A DNA stretch of 64,000 bases from Chamaesiphon sp. 336R_metabinner_41. GTDB lineage: Bacteria > Cyanobacteriota > Cyanobacteriia > Cyanobacteriales > Chamaesiphonaceae. The stretch covers positions 25,258 to 89,257 of the forward strand of contig JANYDE010000140.1 of NCBI GenBank assembly GCA_025359915.1, written 5' to 3'. Shown one piece after another: positions 33,976-42,404 of this stretch (positions are counted from its first letter, which is position 1; every line of letters begins with the position of its first letter). The position numbers and the translations under genes were made by a program. The notes beneath the pieces were generated by a model. It ran no database searches and was not told the origin of the DNA. It saw nothing but the letters and a program-made list of their open reading frames with translations.

Positions 33976-36588
33976 TTAATACCATTCATCATCTTCATCA
34001 TCCCAATCATCGCGAATCGGCTTGGAGTTGGGAGAATTGGGACGACGAATCGGGGCATCGTCTTGGGGCTGAGAGCGACGAGCTTCAGGGCGTTGAGGTG
34101 GTAAGTCGTCGGGATAGCGGTAATCGCGCTGTTCGGGGGGATTAGAGCGGGGATTGGTGGGACGATTATCTGGGGGAGCAGAGCGATTTCCCTGCGATCT
34201 TTGGGGGCGGGGATCTGGGTTTTGACGGGATGGGGGTGGAGTTGGTGTTTGATCCCACCGATCCTGTTGTGGTGCGTCATCTAGATAGTCGCCATCGTCT
34301 GGACGAAATCGATCCACAGGCGGTTGATTTGTTGGTGGACGACGGGGGGGATAATCATCAGGGCGTGGGTTGGGATTATAGTTATCATCTTGACGATTGG
34401 GATATCGATCGTCACGAGTATAGCGTTCATTATCGTTCCGATAGTTTGGTGGTCGTTGTGAGTCGGGATTATTGCGCGGATTCGATTCGCCAGAGCCGAC
34501 GCTACGCGAACGATTATCGTCGCGTCTACTTATGCCAGGATCGCGATATGGATCTCTGGATGAATTATAGTCTTGGTTATAGTTTTGGGGTGGAAGTGCG
34601 CCGCGATTTCGCGGATAGTCATTACTCCGATTATCATAGTAAGGATCGGTCTGATTTCCGTAGGGATTATTATAGATGTCGCGGTTATTATAATTATCGC
34701 GATAACTGTATTCTTCATCATCGCCGACAAAGATATCTTTGAGCGTACCGAAGATGCCTTTATCTTCTTCTTCGGTCAGAGTTTTTACCTGACGACTAAA
34801 ATCGTAGAGCGCGTCATCGAGTTCATTTTTTACTTCATCGATTAATCGCTCATCACCATCGGCTAACACTTCGCGGAGTTCTCTGACTAATCCTTCAATT
34901 TGTTTGCGTTGCGCATTGGCAAATTGCATCCCAAATTCGAGTGCCACTTCGCGTAGTTGACGTTCGGCTTGATAAGATAAAGCTTCCGCGCGGTTGCGTT
35001 TATCAATCTTCTCACGTTTTTGTTTATCACTAGCTGCAAATTGAGTCGCTTCGTCGATCATCCGCTTGACTTCCAATTCGCCCAATGTAGATGCACCCTG
35101 AATTGTCACCGTTTGTTCGCGTCCAGTGGTACGATCCATTGCAGTTACTTGGAGAATACCATTCGCATCGATATCTAGCGATACTTGTACCTGGGGAATC
35201 CCTTTCGGTGCGGGCGGAATTCCAGTCAGTTTAAATCGTCCTAATGATTTATTGTCATTAGCCATTTCTCGTTCCCCTTGAACGACATGGAGTTCCACCA
35301 TCGTTTGGTTATTTTCAGACGTGGAAAATATGTCCGACTTTCGGACTGGAATCGTCGTATTGCGAGGAATCAGCTTTTTCATCACACCGCCGATGGTTTC
35401 TAGTCCCAACGAAAGGGGAGTCACATCGAGCAGTAAAATATCCTTAACTTCGCCAGCTAATATCCCCGCTTGAATTGCTGCACCGACAGCCACAACTTCA
35501 TCAGGATTGACATTTTGATTGGGGCGTTTATTAATAAAACTCCGCACCAATTCCTGTACCGCAGGAATCCTGGTCGAACCACCGACTAAAACAATTTCAT
35601 CAATATCATAAGCTGTTAACTGAGCATCATTCATCGCCCGTTTCACCGGACCCCGCAGCCGACTAATCAAATCCCCACACAGCTCCTCAAACTGGGCACG
35701 AGTCAGCCTCGTTTCGATATGCTTGGGACCATCTGCCGTCGCCGTGATGAAGGGTAAATTGATATCTGTAACCATTACACCAGAAAGTTCGATCTTTGCC
35801 TTCTCAGCCGCTTCTGTCAGCCGCTGGAGGGATTGACGTTCCTTCCGCAGATCGATATTTTCAGTAGCGAGAAATTGCTCCGCTAACCAATCGACAATCT
35901 TGCGATCGAAATCCGCACCACCCAACTGGGTATCACCACTGGTAGACTTAACCTGGAACACCCCATCGCCAACTTCCAGCACCGACACATCAAAAGTACC
36001 GCCGCCCAGATCGAAAGCCAAAATCGTCTCACTCCGGCGTTTATCCAATCCATACGCCAAAGAAGCCGCCGTCGGCTCATTCAAAATTCTCAGGACATCT
36101 AATCCGGCAATCTTGCCAGCGTTTTTGGTTGCTTGGCGTTGAGCATCGTTAAAATAAGCAGGTACGGTAATTACGGCACCAGTCACGGGTTCACCCAAAT
36201 ATCTACTAGCCTCATCCGCTAGCTTTTGCATAATCATTGCCGAAATTTCCTCAGGAGCATACTCCCGATTTTGTTTGGGGCATTTAATCTTGATATTACC
36301 ATCTTCATCCTTACGGATGGTATAAGGCACTTGCTTCGACTGAGGGCTGAGTTCGGCGTATTTGCGCCCCATGAAACGTTTTACCCCATAAAAAGTATTT
36401 TGGGGATTCAACTCAGTTTGTCGCCGCGCCATCTGTCCGACGAGACGCTCGCCATCTTTGCTGAAGCCAACGACGGAGGGAGTGGTACGCATACCTTCGG
36501 CATTGGCGATTACTACTGGTTTTCCGCCTTCCATGACAGCTACCACTGAATTGGTGGTACCCAGGTCGATGCCTACTACTTTACCCAT
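33976..36588 (-). CDS. dnaK: Hsp70 chaperone DnaK with long disordered C-terminal extension
   Basis: This 870-residue protein begins '[20 protein letters not shown]' and has a full Hsp70 ATPase domain ('[20 protein letters not shown]', '[16 protein letters not shown]') and substrate-binding domain ('[19 protein letters not shown]', '[20 protein letters not shown]'). The usual Hsp70 ends at about 620. Here an extra ~240 residues follow, made of Asp, Arg, Asn, Pro, Tyr, Gln and Ser in low-complexity order, ending '[11 protein letters not shown]'. Long tails occur in cyanobacterial DnaK3, which is membrane-associated, but this one is unusually long. With the downstream J-protein gene it suggests a DnaK3/DnaJ3-like system. 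Confidence 0.95.
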   Translation of the reverse strand: MGKVVGIDLGTTNSVVAVMEGGKPVVIANAEGMRTTPSVVGFSKDGERLVGQMARRQTELNPQNTFYGVKRFMGRKYAELSPQSKQVPYTIRKDEDGNIKIKCPKQNREYAPEEISAMIMQKLADEASRYLGEPVTGAVITVPAYFNDAQRQATKNAGKIAGLDVLRILNEPTAASLAYGLDKRRSETILAFDLGGGTFDVSVLEVGDGVFQVKSTSGDTQLGGADFDRKIVDWLAEQFLATENIDLRKERQSLQRLTEAAEKAKIELSGVMVTDINLPFITATADGPKHIETRLTRAQFEELCGDLISRLRGPVKRAMNDAQLTAYDIDEIVLVGGSTRIPAVQELVRSFINKRPNQNVNPDEVVAVGAAIQAGILAGEVKDILLLDVTPLSLGLETIGGVMKKLIPRNTTIPVRKSDIFSTSENNQTMVELHVVQGEREMANDNKSLGRFKLTGIPPAPKGIPQVQVSLDIDANGILQVTAMDRTTGREQTVTIQGASTLGELEVKRMIDEATQFAASDKQKREKIDKRNRAEALSYQAERQLREVALEFGMQFANAQRKQIEGLVRELREVLADGDERLIDEVKNELDDALYDFSRQVKTLTEEEDKGIFGTLKDIFVGDDEEYSYRDNYNNRDIYNNPYGNQTDPYYDNRSNDYPRNRGALPPQNYNQDYNSSRDPYRDPGISRRDDNRSRSVGSGESNPRNNPDSQRPPNYRNDNERYTRDDRYPNRQDDNYNPNPRPDDYPPRRPPTNQPPVDRFRPDDGDYLDDAPQQDRWDQTPTPPPSRQNPDPRPQRSQGNRSAPPDNRPTNPRSNPPEQRDYRYPDDLPPQRPEARRSQPQDDAPIRRPNSPNSKPIRDDWDDEDDEWY

Positions 36589-36717
36589 CCGTTGCTTTCC
36601 TTAGTATGACTAATTTGTCACAAATATTGGTCTTATTTTATCTTATCGATCCCCAATTCAGGTGGGGATAGCCCTACTTGGGAGGTTTGAGTTCGACGAT
36701 GGTATCTTTACAATGAA

Positions 36718-36817
36718 AGGGAATAGGGAATAGGGGATATGTGTCTATTCAGACACTTTTTACTAAAGCTTATTCCTTGTTATTCCCTATTCTCTATCCC
36801 CTATTCTCTATTCCCCA
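36718..36817. repeat. Inverted pair of GGGAATA heptamer arrays
   Basis: A GGGAATA/GGGGATA array at 36718-36740 faces a complementary TATTCCC/CTATCCC array at 36771-36817, separated by about 30 bases. The two could pair into a hairpin just before the ATG at 36821. Confidence 0.8.
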
Positions 36818-36820
36818 ACC

Positions 36821-37285
36821 ATGAATCTTGACGAACAAGTAAAAAAATTAATTGATGGCGCGCCAGACGCGGAGAGCCGTAAGAGCGTAAAGGAGATTGC
36901 TCCCATCTTACAGCAGGCAGCCGAGACTTTGCCCCAGACGACATATTATATCTGTCAAAGTCAGGAAGGTGAATCAGTAATTACTACCCTGCGACACCAT
37001 CGCCAACCCGATTTAGAAATTAAAGTTATTTACGCATTTATCAAAACTGAAGATATCAGTAAATTCGATGGCGGATCGCTGGTGAATGAATCAGCAGTAG
37101 AAGTGCCTGTGATTCAATTATTATTTTATTTGCTAGCATTCCCAGAGATCGATCGAGTCGTATTCCTGAATAACTCCCAAAATTTAGACATCGGCAAAGA
37201 GATATCTCGTCAGAGTTTAGAAGACTCGATTGAGCAGAAGCTACAACAAGCTCCTAAGTCTCAATTACCACCGGATGTTTGTTGA
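36821..37285 (+). CDS. Conserved hypothetical protein
   Basis: I do not recognise a named family. The 154-residue protein has no signal or membrane segment. A helical N-terminal half ('LDEQVKKLIDGAPDAESRKS', 'KEIAPILQQAAETLPQ') leads to a beta-rich part ('TTYYICQSQEGESVITTL', 'LEIKVIYAFIKTED'). A C-terminal 'VPVIQLLFYLLAFPEIDRVVFL' (in part) resembles a small alpha/beta fold. Normal codon use and a clear ATG support a real gene. It lies upstream of the Sua5/YrdC gene in the same direction with a 99-bp gap, so it may be cotranscribed. Confidence 0.65.
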   Translation: MNLDEQVKKLIDGAPDAESRKSVKEIAPILQQAAETLPQTTYYICQSQEGESVITTLRHHRQPDLEIKVIYAFIKTEDISKFDGGSLVNESAVEVPVIQLLFYLLAFPEIDRVVFLNNSQNLDIGKEISRQSLEDSIEQKLQQAPKSQLPPDVC

Positions 37286-37384
37286 ACGAATCAATCTAAT
37301 TCAGCGTTGGATCTCGATCGATAACGCAAGTCGAATTAGATATGCAGATCAACTATCAACCATCAACTATCAACTAATTATAAC

Positions 37385-37978
37385 GTGTCTCAAGTTTCGA
37401 TCGATCGACTAATCCTTTCGGCTAAGGCTGGCAATCTCATTAGTTTTCCTACTGACACATTGCCAGCATTGGCAGCATTGCCAGCACAAGCTGGATTAAT
37501 CTTTGAGGCGAAACAACGCAGTCAAGATAAGCCGCTAATTTTGATGGTGAGTGAAGTTGAAGATTTGTGGCAATTTACCCAAGGCAGCGACGGAGAACTG
37601 GCAACTTGGAAAGCAGTTGCCGATCGATATTTGCCAGGAGCACTAACATTAGTTTTACCTGCGTCCGATCTGATTCCCGCTGTGATGAATCCGCTTAAAA
37701 ATCAAACAATTGGATTGCGGGTACCAGCTTGTGACATCGCTCGATCGATCTTAGGTCAAACAGGTGCTTTAGCAACGACTAGTGCTAATTTGTCTGGACA
37801 ACCACCGTTACTGACAATGGCTGAAATTAGTAATAACTTCCCACAAGTATTCGCGTTAGATCGGGGTTTAAATCTAAATATATCAACAATCGGTCAACCA
37901 TCGACAGTGATCGAGTGGAGTAATCATACGTGGAAAATACTCCGACAAGGTGCGGTTAAATTTGTCGATTTCAGATAA
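37385..37978 (+). CDS. L-threonylcarbamoyladenylate synthase (Sua5/YciO/YrdC family)
   Basis: This 197-residue protein starts at GTG. The YrdC fold is shown by 'GNLISFPTDTLPALAALPAQ', 'AKQRSQDKPLILMV', 'YLPGALTLVLPAS', 'TIGLRVPACDIARSIL', 'GALATTSANLSGQPPLL' and 'PSTVIEWSNHTWKILRQGAV'. These enzymes make threonylcarbamoyl-AMP for the t6A37 modification of tRNAs. It lacks the extra C-terminal Sua5 domain. YciO-type paralogues with a different role cannot be excluded. Confidence 0.88.
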   Translation: MSQVSIDRLILSAKAGNLISFPTDTLPALAALPAQAGLIFEAKQRSQDKPLILMVSEVEDLWQFTQGSDGELATWKAVADRYLPGALTLVLPASDLIPAVMNPLKNQTIGLRVPACDIARSILGQTGALATTSANLSGQPPLLTMAEISNNFPQVFALDRGLNLNISTIGQPSTVIEWSNHTWKILRQGAVKFVDFR

Positions 37979-38138
37979 ATGGCTCATTGTGGTATCTAGA
38001 GATCCAGAGCTAAGATCGGCTCATCTAGCTTACCTTCGTAGTCAATTGCCAAATACCAGTAAATTCTCAGTTTCGTAGACGAGCAAAAATTAGCTACAAT
38101 GGGAGGCTGTGTCATAACTTTATGAACAGCAATCAAGT

Positions 38139-38144
38139 AGGAGG
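38139..38144 (+). promoter_or_regulatory. Strong Shine-Dalgarno of rpmB
   Basis: AGGAGG lies 5 bases before the rpmB ATG at 38150; most other genes here have weak or no such site. Confidence 0.75.
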
Positions 38145-38149
38145 TTTTT

Positions 38150-38386
38150 ATGTCTCGCGTATGTCAACTGACTGGTAAAAGAGCCAACAATGGGATGGCA
38201 GTTTCTCACGCTCACAACCGCAACAAAAAGCTACAGCAAGTTAACTTGCAGTGGAAACGGGTGTGGTGGGCAGAAGGAAACCGTTTTGTCCGGTTAAAGC
38301 TTTCCACAAAAGCAATCAAAACTATCCAACTAAAAGGTTTGGTAGCAATGGCGAAGGAAGCAGGTGTCAACCTGAACAAATACTAG
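38150..38386 (+). CDS. rpmB: 50S ribosomal protein L28
   Basis: This 78-residue protein is a full L28: '[20 protein letters not shown]' at the N-terminus and '[20 protein letters not shown]' in the middle, with many basic residues. It binds 23S rRNA in the large subunit. It is preceded by a consensus ribosome-binding site and followed by the first minor-pilin cassette. Confidence 0.97.
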   Translation: MSRVCQLTGKRANNGMAVSHAHNRNKKLQQVNLQWKRVWWAEGNRFVRLKLSTKAIKTIQLKGLVAMAKEAGVNLNKY

Positions 38387-38454
38387 ATTTCTAGATCCCC
38401 CGCTGGGGGCATCTGGCTGTCAGTTTGTTTACGATCCAGCCCCAGCGATGTCAC

Positions 38455-39027
38455 ATGTTTTTTCACCATCAATTCCAACAGCGGCTAATTAACCGCTCGC
38501 AGCCTCAGGAAAGAGGGTTTACTCTTTCAGAGGTGTTGATTGCAATTTTGCTAATTACGACCTTTGTCGCTGTTGCGATGCAGGGACTAGTGGTGGCAAT
38601 GTTGCTCAAATCAAAAGCCTTGCAGGTAGCTGAAGCCAATCGGTGGGTGCAAACAGACTTGGAGCAAATTCGTTGGCGCAGCCGCTCAATTGGAGCATCG
38701 CAACTAGCTCTGAGTCCCTATCAGTCGCGATGTCATCCAGTCAGTGTCGATGCTGGATTCGCTGATTTAGTTAGGGACAATTTGGCGGGAGAAAATATTA
38801 CGGGAGCGGCTGATTACCAGATTAAGCCACTGGTTGAAACCAGTCAGATGGGCAAAAAGTTTCAAATTGCCCGGACTGTGAGTATTCCCGCTACGCCAGA
38901 AAATACTGAATCCAAAATTCTGGGGATTGAATATACTGTCACTCCTAGTAGTGGGAGTAATTTGCAGCAATCCATTCTTCACCTTTATACCGAGGTAATG
39001 GCTGATGCTGCACTCCAATGTCAGTAA
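38455..39027 (+). CDS. PilV-like minor pilin (cassette 1)
   Basis: I use the ATG at 38455; a TTG at 38425 is an alternative. The product has about 190 residues. A basic leader ends in the prepilin peptidase site G^FTLSEVLIA with Glu at +5, followed by the hydrophobic N-terminal helix 'IAILLITTFVAVAMQGLVVA'. The rest is a pilin-like head ('ANRWVQTDLEQIRWRS') with cysteines near the middle and at the end. Minor pilins prime pilus assembly and affect DNA uptake and motility. It overlaps the next gene by 23 bp, and it is paralogous to the gene at 43966. Confidence 0.85.
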   Translation: MFFHHQFQQRLINRSQPQERGFTLSEVLIAILLITTFVAVAMQGLVVAMLLKSKALQVAEANRWVQTDLEQIRWRSRSIGASQLALSPYQSRCHPVSVDAGFADLVRDNLAGENITGAADYQIKPLVETSQMGKKFQIARTVSIPATPENTESKILGIEYTVTPSSGSNLQQSILHLYTEVMADAALQCQ

Positions 39028-39493
39028 GGATCTCGGCTTTACATTAATTGAATCATTAATCGTGGTATCGATCGTGAGTATTTTGGGGGCGATGGCGATT
39101 CCCAGCTTCATCGCCGCCCAAAATCGTGCCAAGTTAAATCAAGCTACCGAAATGGTGGTGGCTAGTCTCCAGCAAGCGCAGCGGGAAGCCATCCGCCGCA
39201 ATCAAAGTTGTACGCTGACGCTAGATAAAGTTGGTCGTAAAATTGCGGGACAGCAGGGCTGTTTGTTATCTGGAGATCGAAAGCTACCAGATGCGATCAA
39301 TCTCGATTATACAGGTGCATCTGGAGTGATTCAATACGGAATTCGCGGCAATACGACGACTAATAAGTCGATAATTTTGGAGGTTAAAGATAGTCCAAAG
39401 AATGCTCGCTGTCTGACTGTATCGGCACCATTAGGGATTATTCGATTGGGTAGTTACGATGCCAAAGTTAATAGCTGTCTGAAATTTAATTGA
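39005..39493 (+). CDS. FimT/GspH-like minor pilin (cassette 1)
   Basis: This 162-residue protein has a prepilin signal 'KDLGFTLIESLIVVSIVSIL' (G/F cleavage, Glu at +5). The head begins 'AKLNQATEMVVASLQQAQRE' and carries 'NQSCTLTLDKVG', 'GCLLSGDRKLPDAINL' and 'RCLTVSAPLGIIRLGSYDA'. The closest relative in the window is the 44742 gene, with cysteines at matching places. FimT-type pilins take part in DNA binding and natural transformation in other bacteria; here the role is unknown. Its start overlaps the preceding gene. Confidence 0.85.
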   Translation: MLHSNVSKDLGFTLIESLIVVSIVSILGAMAIPSFIAAQNRAKLNQATEMVVASLQQAQREAIRRNQSCTLTLDKVGRKIAGQQGCLLSGDRKLPDAINLDYTGASGVIQYGIRGNTTTNKSIILEVKDSPKNARCLTVSAPLGIIRLGSYDAKVNSCLKFN

Positions 39494-39496
39494 GAA

Positions 39497-40948
39497 TTGA
39501 GAATTATGATTGGATCGTGCTTAAATTTTTTGCTTGTACTTATCAAGGTTAATAATAATACCAAATTAAATGGGGTAAATGACAGATTAGCTCCTCCCCT
39601 TTCCAAGGGGAGGTTGGGTGGGGTAAACATTTCTCGTGTTAATTCTTTAAATTGGTATAATTTAGGAGTCAAAGATCGCCGTCAAGCTGGATTTGCGATG
39701 CCATTGGCTCTAGGGATGGGTTTAACGATGACAATCGTTGCAGCTAGTATGATTGGGCGTTCTCAAAGCGATCGACTCACGACTAATTCTCAACGAGAAA
39801 CTAATCGGGCATTAAGTGTTTCAGAAGCTGGAATTATTAGAGTCCAATCTTTTTTAGATGGGCATAAAATATTAGCAACTAAAGATTTAGGCAAATGGTC
39901 TAATACACTTAGCAATTTATCATTAGCACAATCAGGTTGTAGATCAATCGATCTAGTGAATGCGAAGCGGCAAACAGAATTATTTAAAGCGAATACCTGG
40001 ATTAATCTAGATAATAACGATCGAAATAAAGGTAGGTATCGTATCGTTGATTATAAATATCAAAATGGGATTGGTAAATTAACCGTCGCCGGAGAGATTG
40101 ATGCTTACAATACTAGTCAAAATAGTTCTAAGAACGCGCTAACTGTAGAAATTCCTATCGGTGATGAATTGGCAAAGATAGCTCCACCAGCATTGTGGGC
40201 AAACACATTTAATCTGAGTGCGACTCAAAAGATTACTGGACAAATTCGAGCAGTAAATTGCCCTCAACTGCCAACAGTAGATCCCGACGGTATATCTGGT
40301 GTAGATCTTACCAATATTTCGCAAATAAGTGGTGTATCTACCGGACAAATTATCGCCGATCCATTTACAGAGGTTCCGGCATCAAAAGCTGCTCCAAATA
40401 CGGCAACGTCAATACCAGCAATTACTAGTTCAATTCAATTTCCTCGACCAAAATCGATCGATGTACCTGATAGAAAGGGTGAGTACCATTATCTAGTAGA
40501 TATAGATGATGCCAGTTCTCGCCATTCAATTAAGCTCAAGGATCTCGATCGCATTAAACTAGATATTACTGCCAACCAAAAAGTCAATCTCTATCTCAAA
40601 GGTAATATAGATTTTGCTGGCAGTCAGACGATCAATGTCAATTCTATTCATCCTAATTTACGGATCTATGGCAGTTCTGAAACTGTCAAACTAAAAATCG
40701 ATGATACCGCATCAATTACGGCATTCATTCACGCTCCATTTGCAGATGCCAAAAGTATTAAATCTAGCCTTGTCAATCCTACCAAAAATATCACTGGAGC
40801 CTTATGGGTGAAAAGCTGGGATTCTGCTAGCAGTCCAAATCAAATCCCGATTATCCAAGCAGGTAATTGGGCCGATTTTGGAATCATCAAAACAGATCAA
40901 CCATCACATGTCAGTTTAATTAGTTATTGGCATAGAGTAGGGAATTAA
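39497..40948 (+). CDS. PilX-like pilus assembly protein (cassette 1)
   Basis: This protein has up to 483 residues. The conserved start 'RRQAGFAMPLALGMGLTMTI' (about 63-82) is a PilX-type N-terminal membrane helix, followed by 'SERETNRALSVSEAGI'-like sequence and a long beta-rich tail ('VNLYLKGNIDFAGSQTINVN', 'ITAFIHAPFADAKSI'). The first ~60 codons run through a dispersed repeat (39590-39630), so the true start is uncertain: TTG 39497, ATG 39506 or a later codon. It has an internal paralogue at 42405. PilX-like proteins are minor components of type IV pili. Confidence 0.78.
   Translation: MRIMIGSCLNFLLVLIKVNNNTKLNGVNDRLAPPLSKGRLGGVNISRVNSLNWYNLGVKDRRQAGFAMPLALGMGLTMTIVAASMIGRSQSDRLTTNSQRETNRALSVSEAGIIRVQSFLDGHKILATKDLGKWSNTLSNLSLAQSGCRSIDLVNAKRQTELFKANTWINLDNNDRNKGRYRIVDYKYQNGIGKLTVAGEIDAYNTSQNSSKNALTVEIPIGDELAKIAPPALWANTFNLSATQKITGQIRAVNCPQLPTVDPDGISGVDLTNISQISGVSTGQIIADPFTEVPASKAAPNTATSIPAITSSIQFPRPKSIDVPDRKGEYHYLVDIDDASSRHSIKLKDLDRIKLDITANQKVNLYLKGNIDFAGSQTINVNSIHPNLRIYGSSETVKLKIDDTASITAFIHAPFADAKSIKSSLVNPTKNITGALWVKSWDSASSPNQIPIIQAGNWADFGIIKTDQPSHVSLISYWHRVGN
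39590..39630 (+). repeat. CCCCTTTCCAAGGGG-type dispersed repeat
   Basis: The sequence CTCCTCCCCTTTCCAAGGGG then AGGTTGGGTGGGGTAAAC is a well-known style of cyanobacterial dispersed palindromic repeat. Related pieces lie at 5600-5735 and 63825-63875. It falls in the N-terminal coding part of the PilX-like frame. Confidence 0.65.
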
Positions 40949-41036
40949 TTGATAATTGATAATCAAAGTTTTTTGTCCATTAGCCTCCATTTTTGGCGGC
41001 TCAGATGCCCCATAGGAGAACGGCAAATCAGATAAT

Positions 41037-41762
41037 ATGAGATTGAAGATCGAAGTACGAAATTTGGGTAAGTGCGGATTCACCTTGGTTGAATTGTTAG
41101 TTGCGTTAGCAATTACGGGGATAGTGATGAGTTTGGCGGGAAGCGGATTGTATGCGATGATGAATGCAAATCAGCGCAGTCAAATTGAAACAACAGATCG
41201 ACTAGAACTAGAGCAAGCATTAGCTTTTATGACGGATGAGATTAAAATGTCTCAACAAGTAATGACTAACATTCCCTCACCACCTACTAAAATTTTAGGA
41301 TTTAATCCCGCATCAGGAAGTAGCGATATTAAACCAATCTTAGTACTGAAGCCAGCCTCAAATAGTGGGCTAAATAATCCGATTGTTTACTATCTAGCCG
41401 ATCCTCCTAATCATAGTGTCTGGTTAGGCCCTAGAGTAATCTATCGGTGGGGACCAACTTTATTGCAGAATGGAAATTATAGTGATGGAGATGGTAATGA
41501 GATCTCTGCAATTACAAATAGTTCTACTGTCGAATATTTCAATGAAGTTGTAATTGATCGAATGAGTGATGTTGTTGCTAAATCTAATATTAATTGCGAT
41601 TCTAACTATAGCTACGCTGCGCCCAGTACAATCAGACAATTGGGTTTATATGCTTGCATCGCACCCGATCAAAAATCTGTCAAGCTCTGGATGAATAAGC
41701 AACCGAATCCATCTGCGAAAAGTCAATCGATTAATGCCTTAGTCGGAACCCGCAGCAATTAA
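41037..41762 (+). CDS. PilW-like minor pilin (cassette 1)
   Basis: This 241-residue protein has the prepilin signal 'GKCGFTLVELLVALAITGIV' and the 'RLELEQALAFMTDEIKMSQQ' helix typical of PilW/ComGF-like proteins, then a beta-rich head ('PIVYYLADPPNHSVWLGPRV', 'LGLYACIAPDQKSVKLWM'). It is the fourth gene of the first pilin cassette, and its counterpart in the second cassette is at 45239. An imperfect hairpin at 41770-41801 follows and may end the transcript. Confidence 0.83.
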   Translation: MRLKIEVRNLGKCGFTLVELLVALAITGIVMSLAGSGLYAMMNANQRSQIETTDRLELEQALAFMTDEIKMSQQVMTNIPSPPTKILGFNPASGSSDIKPILVLKPASNSGLNNPIVYYLADPPNHSVWLGPRVIYRWGPTLLQNGNYSDGDGNEISAITNSSTVEYFNEVVIDRMSDVVAKSNINCDSNYSYAAPSTIRQLGLYACIAPDQKSVKLWMNKQPNPSAKSQSINALVGTRSN

Positions 41763-41769
41763 GAGGTTT

Positions 41770-41801
41770 TGCTAGATCCCCAACTTCTTCAAGAAGTCAG
41801 G
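41770..41801 (+). terminator. Imperfect hairpin after the first pilin cassette
   Basis: AGATCCCCAACTTCTT CAAGAAGTCAGG is a degenerate relative of the CCCGACTTCTT palindromes, placed 8 bp after the PilW-like stop. Pairing is imperfect and there is no strong U-run. Confidence 0.45.
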
Positions 41802-41844
41802 TATCTGTACTCATTAATAAATTATAAGTTTCTAATTGTTTTGC

Positions 41845-42285
41845 ATGACAATAGTAGTTAGATCCGCTCAAATTAAAATCATCTATGACCATGCCGAAAA
41901 TACTTATCCAGAAGAGTGCTGTGGTATTTTATTAGGTAAAATAGTTGGCATATCTAAAACTGTCGTCGAAGTCATTCCGACCATCAATGCTTGGGAAAAA
42001 ACTAAATTAGAACAGACCGAAAGAACTAAACACAGCCGTTATACTATTCCATCGCGAGATATTTTCAAGGCACAGAAACGAGGACGCAATCTTCAACTCG
42101 ACATTGTTGGCTTCTTTCATTCCCATCCTGATTATCCTTCAATTCCGTCTACCTGCGATCGAGAACAAGCCTGGGAAATCTATTCGTATCCGATTGTGTC
42201 CGTAATTGAGGGCAAAGTCAGCGATATCAAAAGCTGGGTACTAGATGCTGACAGCAACTTTCAACCAGAGGAAATTTGGATGTAG
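41845..42285 (+). CDS. JAMM/MPN+ metallopeptidase (Mov34/M67 family)
   Basis: I start at the ATG at 41845; the frame extends 9 bases to a TTG. About 146 residues. The active-site layout is intact: catalytic Glu in 'YPEECCGILLGK' (about 20), then 'GFFHSHPDYPSIPSTCDREQ' with H-x-H-P and the Ser-x2-Asp pair. Bacterial JAMM proteins usually cleave ubiquitin-like sulfur carriers from other proteins. Here the gene sits between two minor-pilin cassettes and its 3' end reaches the PilX-like frame. Whether it acts on pilus proteins or is a bystander is open. Confidence 0.87.
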   Translation: MTIVVRSAQIKIIYDHAENTYPEECCGILLGKIVGISKTVVEVIPTINAWEKTKLEQTERTKHSRYTIPSRDIFKAQKRGRNLQLDIVGFFHSHPDYPSIPSTCDREQAWEIYSYPIVSVIEGKVSDIKSWVLDADSNFQPEEIWM

Positions 42286-42404
42286 TTGAAAGATTGATCG
42301 ATCATTTGGGCAGACTAACTAATAAGTTACTGTATCGCTTTCATGGTTGCAATGGGATAGACCGTTTCCCCTCCTATCCACGCAACCGCAGCCCCAAAAT
42401 ATCT

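Noticed and set aside
34230..34742. 170-codon plus-strand frame over the DnaK tail
   Set aside because: It is the complement of low-complexity DnaK coding sequence, rich in Asp/Tyr/Arg by codon reversal; no independent signal.
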